Of a DNA stretch of 64,000 bases, positions 62,718 to 64,000 are shown piece by piece. The translations under genes were made by a program, and so were the position numbers. How positions within the stretch are numbered: position 1 is the stretch's first letter; every line of letters begins with the position of its first letter. The notes below the pieces were generated by a model. The model worked only from the letters and a program-made list of their open reading frames with translations. It ran no database searches and was not told where the DNA came from. The DNA comes from Acuticoccus sp051016205 (GTDB lineage Bacteria; Pseudomonadota; Alphaproteobacteria; Rhizobiales; Amorphaceae): contig CP136534.1 in assembly GCA_051016205.1 (NCBI GenBank), positions 2,604,001-2,668,000 of the forward strand, given 5' to 3'.

Positions 62718-63929
62718 ATGGCAATGGCAAGGCACACCAAGGGACGGGGGCCGGCAAGCTTCGGGCCGCCGCTGCCTGGCGCACCGCCTGCCACAGGGGC
62801 CATCGCTCCCAAAGGGCTGGCTGAGAGCCCGACCCCCTACGCAACGCTTCCCGCGCGTCCAAGGCTGCCCGTCTCATCAGGGGAGGGCGGCCCATCACAC
62901 CCCCGCCGCTATGCCGCGCTCGACCTTGGCACGAACAATTGCCGCCTCTTGATTGCCGAGCCCAGAGGCCGGAGTTTTCGCGTGGTGGACGGCTTTTCGC
63001 GCATCGTGCGGCTTGGAGAGCGGCTATCGCTCGACGGGATTTTGAGCGAACCGGCCATGGACCGGGCCGTCAACGCGCTGCAAATCTGCGCCTCGAAGCT
63101 GTCCTCATCAGGGGTTGCGGGTGCGCGCACCATAGCGACGGAGGCCTGCCGTTCGGCCCGCAATTGCGAGACCTTCACCCACCGCGTCCTCGACGAGACC
63201 GGCCTTGAGCTTGAGATCGTCGACAGGGAAACGGAAGCCCGCCTTGCCGTTGCCGGATGCGCCCCTTTGGTGGACGCCGGTGCGGAAGGCGTTCTGCTCT
63301 TCGATATCGGGGGCGGCTCGTCCGAACTCGTCTGGCTCGATCTGACTAGCCGCTACCGCCTGCGCGGCACAGCCCTTGTGCGTTGCATCAGGGCGTGGAC
63401 ATCGCTCCCTGTCGGGGTGGTGACAATTGCCGAACGCCATGGCGGACGACACGTCGATGCCGCCGCCTTCGAGGCGATGGTGGCGGACGTCTTGCAGCTT
63501 CTGGAAGGGGTGGATAAGCGCGGGGTTCTTGCCCAGGCGGTCGCCCGCGGCGGTGTCCATCTCCTCGGCACTTCGGGCACGGTGACGACGCTGGCAGGCC
63601 TCTTCCACGGCCTGAAGCGTTATGACAGGCGCGCTGTGGACGGCACCTGGCTCAAGGACCATCAGGTAGACGCCCTCATCTCGCAGCTGCGCGCAATGTC
63701 CCACGAAGACAGAGTGGCCAACCCTTGTATTGGGCCAGATCGGGCCGACCTTGTGCTGGCGGGCTGTGCTATTTTGGAGGCCATTCGTCGACGCTGGCCT
63801 TGCAAGCAGCTGCGCGTTGCCGACAGGGGCTTGCGCGAGGGAATGTTGATGGAGCTCATCGAGCGCGACCGTCTGGCCGAGCGTCGGACAAACCGACACC
63901 GCGCCCCCCGCGTGAGTGCAGCCAGCTAA
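62718..63929 (+). CDS. Ppx/GppA family phosphatase
   Basis: The 403 residues start with a ~60-residue Pro/Gly-rich extension, then the actin-like fold: ALDLGTNNCRLLI (about 70-82), TEACRSARN (about 140) and DIGGGSSEL (about 196-204). The family hydrolyses polyphosphate or pppGpp terminal phosphate; this short form without a C-terminal HD domain is the alphaproteobacterial kind found next to rlmE. GGAG lies ~10 nt before the ATG. Confidence 0.9.
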   Translation: MAMARHTKGRGPASFGPPLPGAPPATGAIAPKGLAESPTPYATLPARPRLPVSSGEGGPSHPRRYAALDLGTNNCRLLIAEPRGRSFRVVDGFSRIVRLGERLSLDGILSEPAMDRAVNALQICASKLSSSGVAGARTIATEACRSARNCETFTHRVLDETGLELEIVDRETEARLAVAGCAPLVDAGAEGVLLFDIGGGSSELVWLDLTSRYRLRGTALVRCIRAWTSLPVGVVTIAERHGGRHVDAAAFEAMVADVLQLLEGVDKRGVLAQAVARGGVHLLGTSGTVTTLAGLFHGLKRYDRRAVDGTWLKDHQVDALISQLRAMSHEDRVANPCIGPDRADLVLAGCAILEAIRRRWPCKQLRVADRGLREGMLMELIERDRLAERRTNRHRAPRVSAAS

Positions 63930-63934
63930 TCATC

Positions 63935-64000
63935 GTGACGAAGAAACGCGGCGGCGGGCAAAAAAGCGCCAGTGGTGCGAGCCATGGCGGCGATCGCGGT
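63935..64000 (+). CDS. rlmE: Probable start of rlmE (23S rRNA Um2552 methyltransferase), truncated by window
   Basis: A GTG at 63935, 5 bp after the ppx/gppA stop, opens a frame of 22 codons to the window edge with a Lys/Arg/Gly-rich start (MTKKRGGGQKS). In alphaproteobacteria rlmE (ftsJ) commonly follows ppx/gppA and begins with such a basic stretch. The assignment rests on position and composition only. Confidence 0.45.
   Translation, partial: MTKKRGGGQKSASGASHGGDRG

Noticed and set aside
1..64000. tRNA/rRNA genes, CRISPR arrays, transposases, prophage genes
   Set aside because: I looked for T-arm/acceptor signatures, regular direct repeats with spacers, and transposase or integrase motifs, and found none that held up.

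Overview
The window is a compact, GC-rich bacterial chromosome segment. It reads as an alphaproteobacterium, most likely of the order Hyphomicrobiales (Rhizobiales). The support is gene order known from that group: ubiG divergent from lysC-ptsP-prfA-prmC-DUF4167; NnrU / TPR protein / bamB / der; purF-cvpA-radA-alr-dnaB; rpsF-rpsR-rplI divergent from fabD-fabG-acpP-fabF-mltG-yicC-gmk; lptF-lptG-lptD-surA-rsmA divergent from pepA-GST-holC. Genus cannot be told from the sequence alone. I found no tRNA or rRNA gene, insertion sequence, prophage or CRISPR array.

Layout. Positions 1-31939 are almost entirely housekeeping: translation termination, the nitrogen phosphotransferase enzyme I, aspartate kinase, ubiquinone methylation, a secreted Cys-rich protein, an aminotransferase and an L,D-transpeptidase. 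These are followed by outer-membrane assembly (BamB), ribosome assembly (Der), purine synthesis (PurF), recombination (RadA), D-alanine supply (Alr), replication (DnaB), membrane cyclopropanation (Cfa), three ribosomal proteins, and the fatty-acid/ACP cluster ending in peptidoglycan and GMP enzymes. Positions 32156-38689 form one LPS-export/outer-membrane operon read on the minus strand. Positions 38897-44045 hold pepA, a GST, holC, an unknown Pro/Ala-rich protein, rnhB and a lone family-2 glycosyltransferase.

The more accessory part is 44-57 kb. A P-type cation ATPase, a KefB/C-type antiporter and a tandem universal stress protein form a plus-strand stress/ion-homeostasis operon. It is preceded by a perfect-armed GGGA-type palindrome in an activator-like position. 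Facing it is a minus-strand operon encoding a complete Dpp/Opp-type ABC importer plus an alpha/beta hydrolase. This operon is divergent from a LacI-family regulator, and the shared intergenic region holds a near-perfect 20-bp palindrome and a second copy of its half. The window closes with a YhaO/YhaN (SbcCD-like) nuclease-ATPase pair, a Ppx/GppA phosphatase and the probable first codons of rlmE.

The structure least explained by genes is a dispersed intergenic repeat of about 170 bp, with copies near 1-115, 12804-12974, 31959-32142 and an apparently deleted copy at 41540-41597. Its long stem is perfectly paired in two copies although the stem sequences are unrelated, which points to selection on folding. 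Other items worth following are the P-type ATPase lacking the usual acidic residue in M6, the charged C-terminal tails on S6 and L9, the absence of pdxA between surA and rsmA, and a purF with no plausible ATG start.
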